DNA from: JAIUNP01 sp020161975
GTDB taxonomy: Bacteria > Pseudomonadota > Alphaproteobacteria > Rhizobiales > Beijerinckiaceae
Direction of reading: 5' to 3'
Length of the DNA: 26,978 nucleotides
NCBI GenBank assembly: GCA_036745275.1
Contig: DAIOGK010000033.1
Span: 1-26,978, forward strand
Made by a program: the position numbers and the translations under genes. Below are positions 1 to 7,815 of the stretch, piece after piece (the first letter of the stretch is position 1; each line of letters begins with the position of its first letter). The notes beneath the pieces were generated by a model. That model saw only the letters and a program-made list of their open reading frames with translations, searched no databases and was not told where the DNA came from.

Positions 1-157
1 AGCCAAACAGAATCCAGCCCAGCGTCAACGGGAAGTATCCCGGCCCCATCCGCGAAGCCGCGCCCATCTTGTAATCGCGCCCAAACCAAAGGAAACCCGC
101 AGCAAGGATGATATACAAGACCCCCGCAGCGAAGTCTTTTTCCGCCCGTATTTTCAC
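1..157 (-). CDS. tctB: Tripartite tricarboxylate transporter small membrane subunit, TctB family (partial, C-terminus outside window)
   Basis: The reverse strand reads in one frame from GTG (157) to the window edge without a stop. The peptide begins with a KDFAAG segment, a first hydrophobic helix, then WFGRDYKMGAASRMGPGYFP, which is the signature of the TctB small membrane subunit. In this family TctB pairs with the large permease TctA and the periplasmic binding protein TctC to take up carboxylates by ion symport. GTG at 157 is preferred because family members normally start just before KDF and a G-run sits at 165-170. An in-frame ATG at 193 would add 12 residues but has no good ribosome site. 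Only about 52 residues are visible, so the substrate cannot be inferred. The family call is firm and the start less so. Confidence 0.82.
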   Translation of the reverse strand, partial: MKIRAEKDFAAGVLYIILAAGFLWFGRDYKMGAASRMGPGYFPLTLGWILFG

Positions 158-230
158 CAGCGCGCCCCCCAGAATGTAATGCTTTTGTCGCATGTAACAT
201 CCGGCATGGCGCGGCGTCTACCTCGGGCCG

Positions 231-241
231 TTGTCTGACAA
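231..241. promoter_or_regulatory. Candidate GntR (FadR-subfamily) operator upstream of tctB
   Basis: TTGTC-T-GACAA is a perfect 5-1-5 dyad and fits the TNGTNNNACNA pattern reported for FadR-subfamily GntR regulators. It lies 74 bases upstream of the tctB start in the 115-base gap after the deacetylase gene. Tct transporter genes are often controlled by GntR proteins. No GntR gene is in the window, so the assignment is inference from motif and position. Confidence 0.4.
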
Positions 242-272
242 GGAAATAATCACATTCCGTTGAGCCGAACGA

Positions 273-1151
273 TCAGGCCGCGCCTCTCGCGCCACAGGCT
301 GCTGCAAGTTCGCCATGGGTGGAAAACCGCATCCCCGGCAGGGTCCGCGCAATCTTGAGAAGTTCTTCCAGGATCCAGATTCGCGACCGCTTTCCGATCA
401 GATCGGGATGCAGGGTCAGGGTGAAAACCCCGCCCTCCTCATAGGCCATTTCCATTTCCCGTCGGAAAATATCGAAGACGGTCTCCGGAGCGCCCGGCTG
501 CCCGGCGGCGAAGTAGGCCAAATCGTCGCAGGTGCGGCCATGCGGAATTTCAACCAGTCCCAGAGGTTCGCCATCGGCGAGCAACTCATGGGGGTCGTCA
601 TCGGCTCCAAGAGAAGCATCCCAGATAAAGCCGTTGTCGCGCAGCTGCCGGGCAAGTGCGGGGGTGAGGGCGCCTCCGGTCGCGCGAAAGCCGCGCGGGC
701 GTGCACCCGTGATCCGTTCGAGCGTATCGCAGCACCCCGCGAGCAACCCTTGCGCCGTATCGTGGTCAAGAAGGCCGAGGTCCTCGCCGATCCAGGAACA
801 GGCGGCGACTTCGTGGCCGGCCCCTGCAACCAGCTTGACATCCTCGGGCGTCATCATGGCGCTGACGGCCGGGTAAAAAAAGGTTGCCTGTGCACCGTGA
901 GCCTTCAGCAGCCTGAGGATACGCGGCAAGCCTTGCCGGCTGGCGTATTGCCCTTCGGCAAGGCGCACGGACGTTGGCGCGCCATCGGTGAGCGCGGCGA
1001 CTTCGTGGGTGCAATCAAAGCCGAGGGCCATCAGGGCGCGGGCGCCGCCCTTCCACTTCTTCGGCTTGAGCGAACGACCGGCGCGCAGCCCCGCGACCGC
1101 GCTCTGCCACTTTTCTTCAGGCCAACTCCATGCAGGTTCGGATTCGGCCAT
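273..1151 (-). CDS. Polysaccharide deacetylase, PuuE/HpPgdA-like subgroup
   Basis: About 292 aa from ATG 1151. An upstream in-frame ATG at 1250 would overlap the divergent promoter region and adds a non-conserved extension, so it is rejected. The NodB-homology fold is visible. FDCTHE (about 45-50) replaces the usual TFDDG. It is followed by RQGLPRILRLL and ATFFYPA (89-95), GHEVAACSW with a candidate metal His (113), a GFRATGG segment, DDLAYF, and LTLHPDLIGKRSR near the end. This pattern matches the PuuE/HpPgdA-like branch, which includes metal-dependent peptidoglycan deacetylases and allantoinase-like amidohydrolases, rather than classical NodB. The exact substrate is unknown. There is no signal peptide, which suggests a cytoplasmic enzyme. 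It is codirectional with tctB, 115 bases upstream of it, and divergent from the EamA gene. Confidence 0.82.
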   Translation of the reverse strand: MAESEPAWSWPEEKWQSAVAGLRAGRSLKPKKWKGGARALMALGFDCTHEVAALTDGAPTSVRLAEGQYASRQGLPRILRLLKAHGAQATFFYPAVSAMMTPEDVKLVAGAGHEVAACSWIGEDLGLLDHDTAQGLLAGCCDTLERITGARPRGFRATGGALTPALARQLRDNGFIWDASLGADDDPHELLADGEPLGLVEIPHGRTCDDLAYFAAGQPGAPETVFDIFRREMEMAYEEGGVFTLTLHPDLIGKRSRIWILEELLKIARTLPGMRFSTHGELAAACGARGAA

Positions 1152-1249
1152 TGCGCCTCGCTGGAATCGCTTGCAGCAGCGGGCATGCTGCGCAATACTT
1201 AGAGATAGAAGGAATCGTCTCTCCCCTATCTTGCGATACCTCGCAGGCA

Positions 1250-2146
1250 ATGATCAAGATGCCACTGCGCGCCACCGCCCTGCGGGGGCAGACGGATAAT
1301 GCCGTCGCCTCGCTTTTCCTGATGATCGCCGTGACGATGTTCACGATCGAAACCCTCGCCATCCGCTGGGTAGGACCGAACATCACAGTCTGGCAGGCTG
1401 TTCTGTTCCGTGGTTTGGGGCAGGTGCTGGTGGTGTTGGCGTGGATGGCCCGGCGTGGTGTGATGCCGAGTTTGCGGTCGGACCACCGCTGGCTGCATGT
1501 GCTGCGCGGCATTGTCAGTATCGCGGGTTGGTGGCTCTACTACTGGACGTTTCGCAATCTCGATGTCGCGCTCGCCACGCTGCTGTCGTTTGCAAGTTCC
1601 CTGTTTATCGTCGTTCTTGCAGGGCCAATTCTGGGTGAACGCGTGCGGGCGGCGACCTGGATTGGCACAATCACCGGTTTTGTCGGCATTGCGATCGCCG
1701 CAGGCTTTGGCACCATGTCCTTCGATGCCGGGGTTCTGATCGGGCTTTTCGCTGCCGCGCTTTCGGCGGTCATCGTATTCGTCACCCGGACGCTGGCGCA
1801 GACCGAGGACACGCTGACAACCATGATCTACATCGGACTGTTCGTGCTGGCTGCGGCCATTCCGGCGGCGCTGCTGGATTGGGTGCCGCTGACCTGGCAG
1901 GCGATGACCATTCTGCTGGGCGCAGGTGTCCTCGGGGCGCTGGGCATGGTTCTGATGATCGAGGCCTATGGCTGCGGTGAGGCGGCGGTTCTTGCGCCGA
2001 TCCCCTACATCCGCCTCGCCCTGGCGATGGGATTCGGCTACCTCGTCTTTGCTGAAGTGCCGACAACCAACATGATCCTTGGCTCCTGTATCGTGGTGGT
2101 CAGCGCGCTCTGGTCAATGCAGCACGAATTCCGCCGGCAGCCGTAG
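1250..2146 (+). CDS. EamA/DMT-family transporter (RhaT-like), 10 TM
   Basis: About 298 aa from ATG 1250, with a GCAGG element just upstream; ATG 1259 is an alternative. The ORF extends back to 1130, but that part overlaps the divergent deacetylase gene and lacks hydrophobic character. The protein consists of two EamA halves with about ten hydrophobic helices. The first half contains the AIRWVGPNITVWQAVLFRG stretch, and the second ends with an APIPYIRLALAMGFGYLVFAEVP segment, a typical C-terminal EamA signature. DMT proteins of this type export metabolites or amino acids from the cytoplasm; the substrate cannot be read from sequence. It ends 12 bases before the stop of the convergent actR gene. 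Confidence 0.85.
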   Translation: MIKMPLRATALRGQTDNAVASLFLMIAVTMFTIETLAIRWVGPNITVWQAVLFRGLGQVLVVLAWMARRGVMPSLRSDHRWLHVLRGIVSIAGWWLYYWTFRNLDVALATLLSFASSLFIVVLAGPILGERVRAATWIGTITGFVGIAIAAGFGTMSFDAGVLIGLFAAALSAVIVFVTRTLAQTEDTLTTMIYIGLFVLAAAIPAALLDWVPLTWQAMTILLGAGVLGALGMVLMIEAYGCGEAAVLAPIPYIRLALAMGFGYLVFAEVPTTNMILGSCIVVVSALWSMQHEFRRQP

Positions 2147-2158
2147 GCCAGCCTGACC

Positions 2159-2686
2159 TCAGCGCGGCGCCCGTTTTGCAAGGATGCGTTGCAGCGTACG
2201 CCGGTGCATGTTGAGCTGGCGCGCCGTCTCGGACACATTACGGTCGCAGGATTCATAAACGCGCTGGATATGCTCCCAGCGCACCCGGTCTGCCGACATG
2301 GGATGTTCAGGCAGTTCTGGGCGCGGTGCGGCGCCGGCCCGCAGCGCTGCCTCGATGTCGTCGGCATCGGCAGGTTTGGCGAGATAGTCGAAGGCACCGA
2401 GCTTCACGGCGGTCACGGCCGTTGCGATGTTGCCATAGCCGGTCAAGATGATGCCGCGCGCATCGGGGCGCCGCCGCTTCAGTTCGCTGATCACATCAAG
2501 GCCATTGCCATCCTGAAGGCGCATGTCGATCACCGCGAAGGCCGGGGTTTCGATGGCCAGTGCGACCAGTCCTTCGGACACAGAGGCCGCTGTGCGGACG
2601 CGATAGCCCCGACCCTCCATCGCCCGGGCAAGGCGCGTGAGAAACGGCTTGTCGTCATCGACGATGAGGAGGCTGTTGTCGTTCAT
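2159..2686 (-). CDS. actR: Redox response regulator, ActR/RegA/PrrA family
   Basis: 175 aa, the usual length for this family. The receiver domain (about 4-120) shows the acidic pair D10/D11, phospho-acceptor D54 in VIDMRL, T82 in LTGYGNI and K104 in YLAKPA. A short linker leads to a Fis-type helix-turn-helix (about 136-172: WEHIQRVYESCDRNVSETAR, then the recognition helix LNMHRRTLQRIL), which is almost invariant in RegA/ActR proteins. The family activates or represses energy-related genes (CO2 and nitrogen fixation, respiration, photosynthesis, acid tolerance) when phosphorylated by RegB/ActS. It lies 177 bases downstream of its kinase on the same strand, and a strong hairpin occupies that gap. 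Which of the synonymous names applies depends on the species. Confidence 0.93.
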   Translation of the reverse strand: MNDNSLLIVDDDKPFLTRLARAMEGRGYRVRTAASVSEGLVALAIETPAFAVIDMRLQDGNGLDVISELKRRRPDARGIILTGYGNIATAVTAVKLGAFDYLAKPADADDIEAALRAGAAPRPELPEHPMSADRVRWEHIQRVYESCDRNVSETARQLNMHRRTLQRILAKRAPR

Positions 2687-2710
2687 CTTTGGCCTGATCC
2701 TTCAGATCAC

Positions 2711-2747
2711 GCTGCCCGTTTGATGGGGTCATCCAAACGCGGGCAGC
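2711..2747 (-). promoter_or_regulatory. Strong hairpin between actS and actR
   Basis: GCTGCCCG (2711-2718) pairs perfectly with CGGGCAGC (2740-2747). An inner GTTTG (2718-2722) can alternatively pair with CAAAC (2734-2738), extending the stem across a small bulge. It lies 25 bases upstream of the actR start codon and downstream of the actS stop. No U-run follows on the minus strand, so it is not a standard intrinsic terminator. It may be a processing or stability element, or a protein site that uncouples actR from actS expression. Confidence 0.4.
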
Positions 2748-2863
2748 ATGATCGATTCCAACAGGTTAAAGCGTAACGTCAACGATGTGCCTGGTCCACT
2801 CAATCGCGACGGGCTCCAAAGCCTCGAACGCACAAGGGCCGCGCCGGCCAGCGTTTTCCAGGT

Positions 2864-4189
2864 TCAGCCAGTCTCCAGACTGCGCCGGGCAAAGACCTCG
2901 CGCGGCCAGCGGATCGTGATTTCGGCCCCGTCCGCCCCTGGCCGGTTGCCGAAGGTGATCCGCCCGCCGGAGCGTTCGAGCAGGGTTTTTGCGATGAACA
3001 GCCCCAATCCGAGGCCGCCGCCCGCATGGTACCGGTCCTCGCCCTCGCGCATCCGGCTGCGTCGCGTGGTTAGATAGGGCTGGCCGAGTCGCTGCAATAC
3101 GTCCGACGGAAATCCCGGCCCGTCGTCGGCCACCGTGATGGCGACATCGCGGTCGCTCCAGTGGGCGGTGATCTCGACCCGCTTTTCGGCAAAATCGACA
3201 GCGTTCTCAATCAGGTTGCCGAGACCATAGAGGATGCCGGCATTGCGCGGACAACGGGGGGAGGGAGCTGCCCCTTCGGCCGAGGCAGAGATCAGAATAC
3301 CGAAGTCCCGTTGTGGTGCGGCCAGTTCCTCGATGAGCTGTTCGATGGTCATTTCGCCGAGAGGGCCATCCTGCTCGCCGCCGAGCGAGGCAATTTTGCC
3401 CAGAATCTCGCGGCAGCGCGTCGCCTCCTGCCTGAGCAGAACGACATCCTCTTTCAGTGGATCCCAAGGCTTCACCATCCGGTCCATTTCCTTGGCGACC
3501 ACGGCGATGGTTGCGAGCGGTGTTCCAAGTTGATGCGCTGCCGCCGCTGCCAGCCCGTCCACGGCGCTCAGATGCTGTTCGCGCGCAAGAACGAGTTCGG
3601 TGGCCGCCAGCGCATCCGCCATCTGCCGCGCTTCCTCGGCGACGCGCCAGGCATAGCTGCCGATGAAACCGGCACCAAGCAGGATCGCGGACCAGATTCC
3701 GGCGATGTAAAGCCATGGAAAGGCCAGTACTTCACCCCGGATCCACGGCAGGGGCCGGTGAAAGACCGCGAGCAGGCTAGCCATGATCACGACCAAGAGC
3801 CCGAGCAGGATCGTGTGTCGCGGCGGCAGGACGGTTGCCGAAATCATCACAGGGGCCAGAAACAGCACCGAAAACGGGTTCTGCAACCCACCTGTCAGAT
3901 AGAGCAGGGCCGAGAGTTGCAGAATGTCGAAGGCGAGAACCAGCGCCGACATGCGGGCATTGAAGGCGCCGAACAGGCCAGGCCAAAGCGTGAGGGCGAC
4001 ATTGAGGACGGTTGCGCCAAGGATGATGGCGGCTGTCTCAGTCAATGGCGTCGTGAAATCGAGCGCGAGCGCGACAATCAGAACCGCAGCACTCTGGCCC
4101 AGAATCGCCAGCCAGCGCAGGCGCACGAGCGTTTCCAGGCGTAGCCTCAGGTCGCCCGAATGCCGCACGAATGTCCGATCAGCCAGCAT
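2864..4189 (-). CDS. actS: Redox sensor histidine kinase, ActS/RegB/PrrB family
   Basis: 441 aa from ATG 4189. The frame is open to 4252, but the extra 21 residues are poorly hydrophobic and not family-like. Six membrane helices span about 25-180, with the GGLQNPF quinone-binding heptad at 100-106. The H-box AAAAHQLGTPLAT carries phospho-acceptor H219. C259 in ATRCREIL sits exactly 40 residues after that His, matching the H225/C265 spacing of Rhodobacter RegB, where this Cys is the redox switch. N, G1 (DDGPGF) and G2 (GGGLGLGLFI) ATP-binding motifs follow. It senses the ubiquinone pool at the inner membrane and phosphorylates ActR. It is divergent from phaZ across a 229-base intergenic region. 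Confidence 0.93.
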   Translation of the reverse strand: MLADRTFVRHSGDLRLRLETLVRLRWLAILGQSAAVLIVALALDFTTPLTETAAIILGATVLNVALTLWPGLFGAFNARMSALVLAFDILQLSALLYLTGGLQNPFSVLFLAPVMISATVLPPRHTILLGLLVVIMASLLAVFHRPLPWIRGEVLAFPWLYIAGIWSAILLGAGFIGSYAWRVAEEARQMADALAATELVLAREQHLSAVDGLAAAAAHQLGTPLATIAVVAKEMDRMVKPWDPLKEDVVLLRQEATRCREILGKIASLGGEQDGPLGEMTIEQLIEELAAPQRDFGILISASAEGAAPSPRCPRNAGILYGLGNLIENAVDFAEKRVEITAHWSDRDVAITVADDGPGFPSDVLQRLGQPYLTTRRSRMREGEDRYHAGGGLGLGLFIAKTLLERSGGRITFGNRPGADGAEITIRWPREVFARRSLETG

Positions 4190-4252
4190 CAGGCCCCCCG
4201 CGTCCCGTCTGGAGCGAAGGATTTTGCCCGGAGCGCCGGCCCCGTGTTGCAT

Positions 4253-4280
4253 TTGTGTCGCAATGCAGCATTGGTAGAAT
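4253..4280 (+). promoter_or_regulatory. Candidate phaZ promoter with embedded perfect operator dyad
   Basis: TTGTGT (4253-4258), a 16-base spacer, then TAGAAT (4275-4280) resembles a sigma70 promoter on the plus strand. The spacer contains CAATGC-A-GCATTG (4261-4273), a perfect 6-1-6 dyad, where a bound repressor would block RNA polymerase. The TGC/GCA-rich character recalls sites described for the PHB regulator PhaR, but that link is inference. The predicted leader to the phaZ ATG is about 130 bases. Confidence 0.45.
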
Positions 4281-4418
4281 GGATTTATTCAGTTCCGTGG
4301 TATTCAATCTTCCCCGAGCGCGGCACACTCTCCGCGAACAACCTGTTCCCTTTCGGGCGCTCATCCGGGCATGGCACATGCCGGGCGGGTGCTCAAGGGG
4401 TCGCAAAAAGGCTCGTCG

Positions 4419-5720
4419 ATGAACAATCATATGTACTATTTCTACGAAGCAGCCCATTCGATCATCAGTCCGTCGAGGGCCTTCGTCGATACCGTCGGTC
4501 TGTTCTACCGCAACCCGCTCAATCCGATCGCCCAGACGGCGTTTGGCCGCAACATCGCTGCGGCCTGCGAACTTTATGAGCGCATGACGCGCCGCTACGG
4601 CAAGCCTGCCTTCGGCCTGCACACCACCGAGATCGAGGGCGAGACCGTCCCTGTCACCGAGAGCGTCGTTTGGGAAAAGCCCTTCTGCCGCCTGCTTCGG
4701 TTCGTTCGCGGCCCCCATCCCGTTGGCATCAAGCAATCGAAACTCCTGATCGTCGCGCCGATGTCGGGCCATTACGCCACCCTGCTGCGCGGCACGGTGG
4801 AAGCGTTCCTGCCCAGCCATCAGGTCTACATCACCGATTGGGCGGATGCCCGCATGGTGCCGATGTCCGCCGGACGTTTCGACCTTGATGACTACATCGA
4901 CTATCTGATGGACATCCTGCGCCATCTGGGCCCGGATGTGCATGTGGTTGCCGTTTGTCAGCCGTCGGTGCCGGTGCTGGCCGCCGTCGCCTGCATGGAA
5001 GCGCAGAACGATCCGCATGTGCCCTGCTCGATGACGCTGATCGGTGGTCCGATCGACACGCGCAAGAGCCCGACGGAAGTGAACAAGGTGGCCGAAAAGC
5101 GCGGGACGGAGTGGTTCCGTCGCAACTGCATCACCCGTGTTCCCTTCCCGAACCCCGGTTTCATGCGCGAGGTTTATCCGGGCTTCCTCCAGCTGTCCGG
5201 CTTCATGGCCATGAATATCGACCGGCACGTTTCCGCCCATGCCGAGATGTTCAAGCATCTTGTGGAGGGCGATGGCGACAGCGCCGACAAGCACCGGGAC
5301 TTCTACGACGAGTACATGGCGGTCTGCGACCTGACGGCGGAGTTCTATCTCCAGACGGTCGATACCGTGTTCGTCCGCCACGCCCTGCCAAAGGGTGAGA
5401 TGACCCACCGCGGCGCGCCGGTTGACACCTCGGCCATCCGCCGCACGGCACTGATGACCGTTGAAGGCGAGAAGGACGATATTTCCGGTGTCGGCCAGAC
5501 CAAGGCGACGCATGACATTTGCCCGAATATCCCCAAGGATCGCCAGCTCTATCACCTCCAGTCCCAGGTCGGGCACTACGGTGTGTTCAACGGCAAGCGG
5601 TTCAAGAGTGAGATCGTGCCGGCGATGAACGCGTTCATGGCAGAGATGGAGAAGTCCTTTGTGCTGGGCAAGAGCGCCCGGCCCAAGCTGGTTTCGGCCT
5701 CCGGCGCCAAGAGGAAATAA
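4419..5720 (+). CDS. phaZ: Intracellular polyhydroxybutyrate/polyhydroxyalkanoate depolymerase
   Basis: 433 aa from ATG 4419, behind an AAAAAGG ribosome site. The MYYFYEAAHS opening matches intracellular PhaZ proteins, and the upstream in-frame ATG at 4371 is rejected. The alpha/beta hydrolase core has Cys rather than Ser as nucleophile: VAVCQPSVP with C180. Candidate acid D353/D354 lies in EGEKDDISG and catalytic H386 in QVGHYGVFNG; PF06850-type C-terminal sequence surrounds these. There is no signal peptide, as expected for an enzyme acting on native cytoplasmic PHB granules and releasing 3-hydroxybutyrate oligomers. It is monocistronic, followed by a GC-rich hairpin (5741-5767). The divergent neighbour is the redox kinase actS, which fits the use of PHB as a reductant store. 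Confidence 0.93.
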   Translation: MNNHMYYFYEAAHSIISPSRAFVDTVGLFYRNPLNPIAQTAFGRNIAAACELYERMTRRYGKPAFGLHTTEIEGETVPVTESVVWEKPFCRLLRFVRGPHPVGIKQSKLLIVAPMSGHYATLLRGTVEAFLPSHQVYITDWADARMVPMSAGRFDLDDYIDYLMDILRHLGPDVHVVAVCQPSVPVLAAVACMEAQNDPHVPCSMTLIGGPIDTRKSPTEVNKVAEKRGTEWFRRNCITRVPFPNPGFMREVYPGFLQLSGFMAMNIDRHVSAHAEMFKHLVEGDGDSADKHRDFYDEYMAVCDLTAEFYLQTVDTVFVRHALPKGEMTHRGAPVDTSAIRRTALMTVEGEKDDISGVGQTKATHDICPNIPKDRQLYHLQSQVGHYGVFNGKRFKSEIVPAMNAFMAEMEKSFVLGKSARPKLVSASGAKRK

Positions 5721-5740
5721 CGTCGCAGGCACCATTCCAT

Positions 5741-5767
5741 CGGGGGCGGGAACTGGTCCGGCCCCCG
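5741..5767 (+). terminator. GC-rich hairpin after phaZ
   Basis: CGGGGGC (5741-5747) and GCCCCCG (5761-5767) form a perfect 7-bp stem with a 13-base loop, 20 bases past the phaZ stop. No T-run follows, so it may be a weak or Rho-assisted terminator or an mRNA-stabilising end. The next gene starts at 5790. Confidence 0.35.
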
Positions 5768-5789
5768 CGAATCCGTTAGGCTGGTCGCC

Positions 5790-6590
5790 ATGTTCTCATG
5801 GCCGCCAGCCTTTTTTTCTTCCAAGCCGCGCTCTGCGACCGGGACCGCACCCCGGCCAGCCTCCAGAACCGAAGCGCTCGAGGTTTCTCATGAAGGTCAG
5901 CGCTTCGTGGTGCGCCTGCGGCGAAATGCTGCTGCACGTCGATTGATCCTGCGCCTTCGGGCAGACAGCGGCGAAGCGGTTCTGACCCTGCCGGCCCGCA
6001 CGAGCCTGAAGGATGCGCGCGCATTTCTTGATCGGTATGGCGGCTGGATCGCCGAACGAAAGGCGCGGCTGCCGGCCCGCGTGCCGCTGGAAGACGGAGC
6101 CGTGCTCCCCTTGCGCGGTGCGCCTTGCCAACTCCGGTCCTTGGGTGGCAGCGGTCGCGGGCGCATCACGCTGGAAGAGGGCATTCTGTCCGTGCCCGGT
6201 GAGGCAGCGCATTTGCCGCGCCGGGCGTTGGACTGGCTGAAGGCCGAGGCGAAAGCCGACCTGACCGCCGCGGTTGCCCGCCATGCCGCGACACTTGGCG
6301 TGCGCGTCGGCCGGATCACGGTGAAGGATACGCGCAGCCGCTGGGGATCCTGTTCGGCGGCCGGTGCGCTCGCCTTCTCCTGGCGGCTCATCCTCGCCCC
6401 GCCCCATGTGCTCGACTATCTCGCCGCGCACGAGGTCGCGCACCGGCTTGAAATGAACCATTCGGACCGGTTCTGGCGTGTGGTGGCCCGCACCTGTCCG
6501 GAATGGCAGGCTGCCGAGGCCTGGCTGACAGCACACGGGACGGGTCTGCATCGCTACGGTCCCAAGGGTGGTCAGCCGGCTGGCTGCTGA
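5790..6590 (+). CDS. SprT/YgjP-like zinc metallopeptidase (DUF45, M48-type)
   Basis: 266 aa. The C-terminal half carries the YgjP/DUF45 hallmarks: VKDTRSRWGSCS (179-189) and the zinc-binding AAHEVAHRLEMNHSDRFW (213-229), with HEVAH at 214-218 and a probable third ligand H224. The N-terminal half is a poorly conserved beta-rich segment preceded by about 30 low-complexity residues; translation could start further in. In this family the E. coli YgjP physiological substrate is not well defined, so only a metal-dependent peptidase activity is inferred. The stop at 6588-6590 lies 28 bases before the next gene, making a two-gene transcript with the MFS gene likely. Confidence 0.85.
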   Translation: MFSWPPAFFSSKPRSATGTAPRPASRTEALEVSHEGQRFVVRLRRNAAARRLILRLRADSGEAVLTLPARTSLKDARAFLDRYGGWIAERKARLPARVPLEDGAVLPLRGAPCQLRSLGGSGRGRITLEEGILSVPGEAAHLPRRALDWLKAEAKADLTAAVARHAATLGVRVGRITVKDTRSRWGSCSAAGALAFSWRLILAPPHVLDYLAAHEVAHRLEMNHSDRFWRVVARTCPEWQAAEAWLTAHGTGLHRYGPKGGQPAGC

Positions 6591-6618
6591 GGCCTGCGGT
6601 GGCAAGGGAGCGCATGAC

Positions 6619-7815
6619 GTGGCAATTCTGAAACCCGAATCTCTGGCGTTGACCGTCCTTCTGGCGCTGATCACCGCCATTGGCCCGCTGGCAACGGATA
6701 TGTATCTGCCGCTCCTGCCGACGATACGGGATGATCTGGGAGCAACGACCGCCGACGTTCAGGCGACGCTTTCGGGTTTTCTGATCGGGTATGCCCTTGC
6801 GCAACTGTTCTATGGCCCGATTTCCGATCGCAAGGGTCGCAAGCCGGCCATGATTGCCGGCCTCCTGCTCTTTATGCTGGGCAGCCTCGGCTGCGCGCTG
6901 GCGCCGACGATTTCCTGGTTGATCGGCGCGCGTGTTCTCCAGGCGCTCGGGGGCGCTGGCTCGGTGGTTCTTGCCCGGGCCATGGTGCGCGACAGCCATG
7001 AGGGCGCCCGCGCCGGACGGGAGCTTGCGCGCATCGGGTCGATCATGGCGCTGGTGCCGGCGCTGGCGCCGATGGCTGGGGCCGCAGTGGGGGCGCTGGC
7101 CGGCTGGCGCAGCGTCTTTTATGTCATGGCGGCGCTTGGTCCCTTGATCCTGTGGCTAGTGCATTTCCATCTGCCGGAAACGGTGCGTCAGCCGCTGGCG
7201 ACGCCTTTTTCCCTCCGCGAGATGTTCCGGGATTTCCGCACGGTGCTGCGGGTTCCGTCTTTCCGGTATTATGCCGCGCTTGGATCGCTGAGTTTTGCTG
7301 GATTTTTCTGTTTCCTGTCCGGGGGCTCCTTTGTGCTCCAGCAGGTCTATGGTCTGAGCGAGCGGGCCTTTGCCGCCTCGTTCGCGCTCCCTGTCCTGGG
7401 GTACATGTCCGGCGCCATGCTCGCGCAGCGCAAGGTGATGGCCTGGGGAATCGACCGGACGATTCGCATGGGCGTTCTGATCGGCCTGCCGGCCGCGCTC
7501 GCAATGCTGGCGGGGATGCTGACGGGAATCGGTGGCCCTTGGGCCGTGCTGGTGCCGATGACGTTTTATCAGGTCGGTTTCGGGCTGATCCTGTCGCAGT
7601 GCAACGCGGGGGCGCTGGTCCCTTTTGCCGACCGGGCAGGGGGGGCATCATCCCTGTTTTCCGTGACACAGATGGGACTGTCGGCGCTGGTCGGCGCCCT
7701 TGTCGGTGCAGCGCTCGACCGAACAGCCCTGGCCCTGCCTCTCGGCTTGTCGGTCTGCGCACTTCTGATGGCGTTTGCCGTCTATGCCGGCCGGAGCACT
7801 ACCAGATCGACATGA
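6619..7815 (+). CDS. Bcr/CflA-family multidrug efflux MFS transporter
   Basis: 398 aa from GTG 6619, which has AAGGGAG at 6604-6610 at good spacing. The frame also contains ATG 6568, but that start would overlap the preceding gene and lacks a ribosome site. The opening TM1 with GPLATDMYLPLLPTI is diagnostic of Bcr/CflA drug:H+ antiporters. The MFS loop motif follows as YGPISDRKGRKPAM (TM2-3), and twelve hydrophobic helices are visible. Bcr/CflA members export bicyclomycin, chloramphenicol, sulfonamides or cysteine; the substrate here is unknown. Its 3' end overlaps the convergent nitroreductase gene by 17 bases. Confidence 0.88.
   Translation: MAILKPESLALTVLLALITAIGPLATDMYLPLLPTIRDDLGATTADVQATLSGFLIGYALAQLFYGPISDRKGRKPAMIAGLLLFMLGSLGCALAPTISWLIGARVLQALGGAGSVVLARAMVRDSHEGARAGRELARIGSIMALVPALAPMAGAAVGALAGWRSVFYVMAALGPLILWLVHFHLPETVRQPLATPFSLREMFRDFRTVLRVPSFRYYAALGSLSFAGFFCFLSGGSFVLQQVYGLSERAFAASFALPVLGYMSGAMLAQRKVMAWGIDRTIRMGVLIGLPAALAMLAGMLTGIGGPWAVLVPMTFYQVGFGLILSQCNAGALVPFADRAGGASSLFSVTQMGLSALVGALVGAALDRTALALPLGLSVCALLMAFAVYAGRSTTRST

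Noticed and set aside
4179..5735. 518-aa minus-strand open frame opposite phaZ
   Set aside because: Low-complexity H/R/G-rich translation antisense to a clearly conserved depolymerase; a GC-bias shadow.
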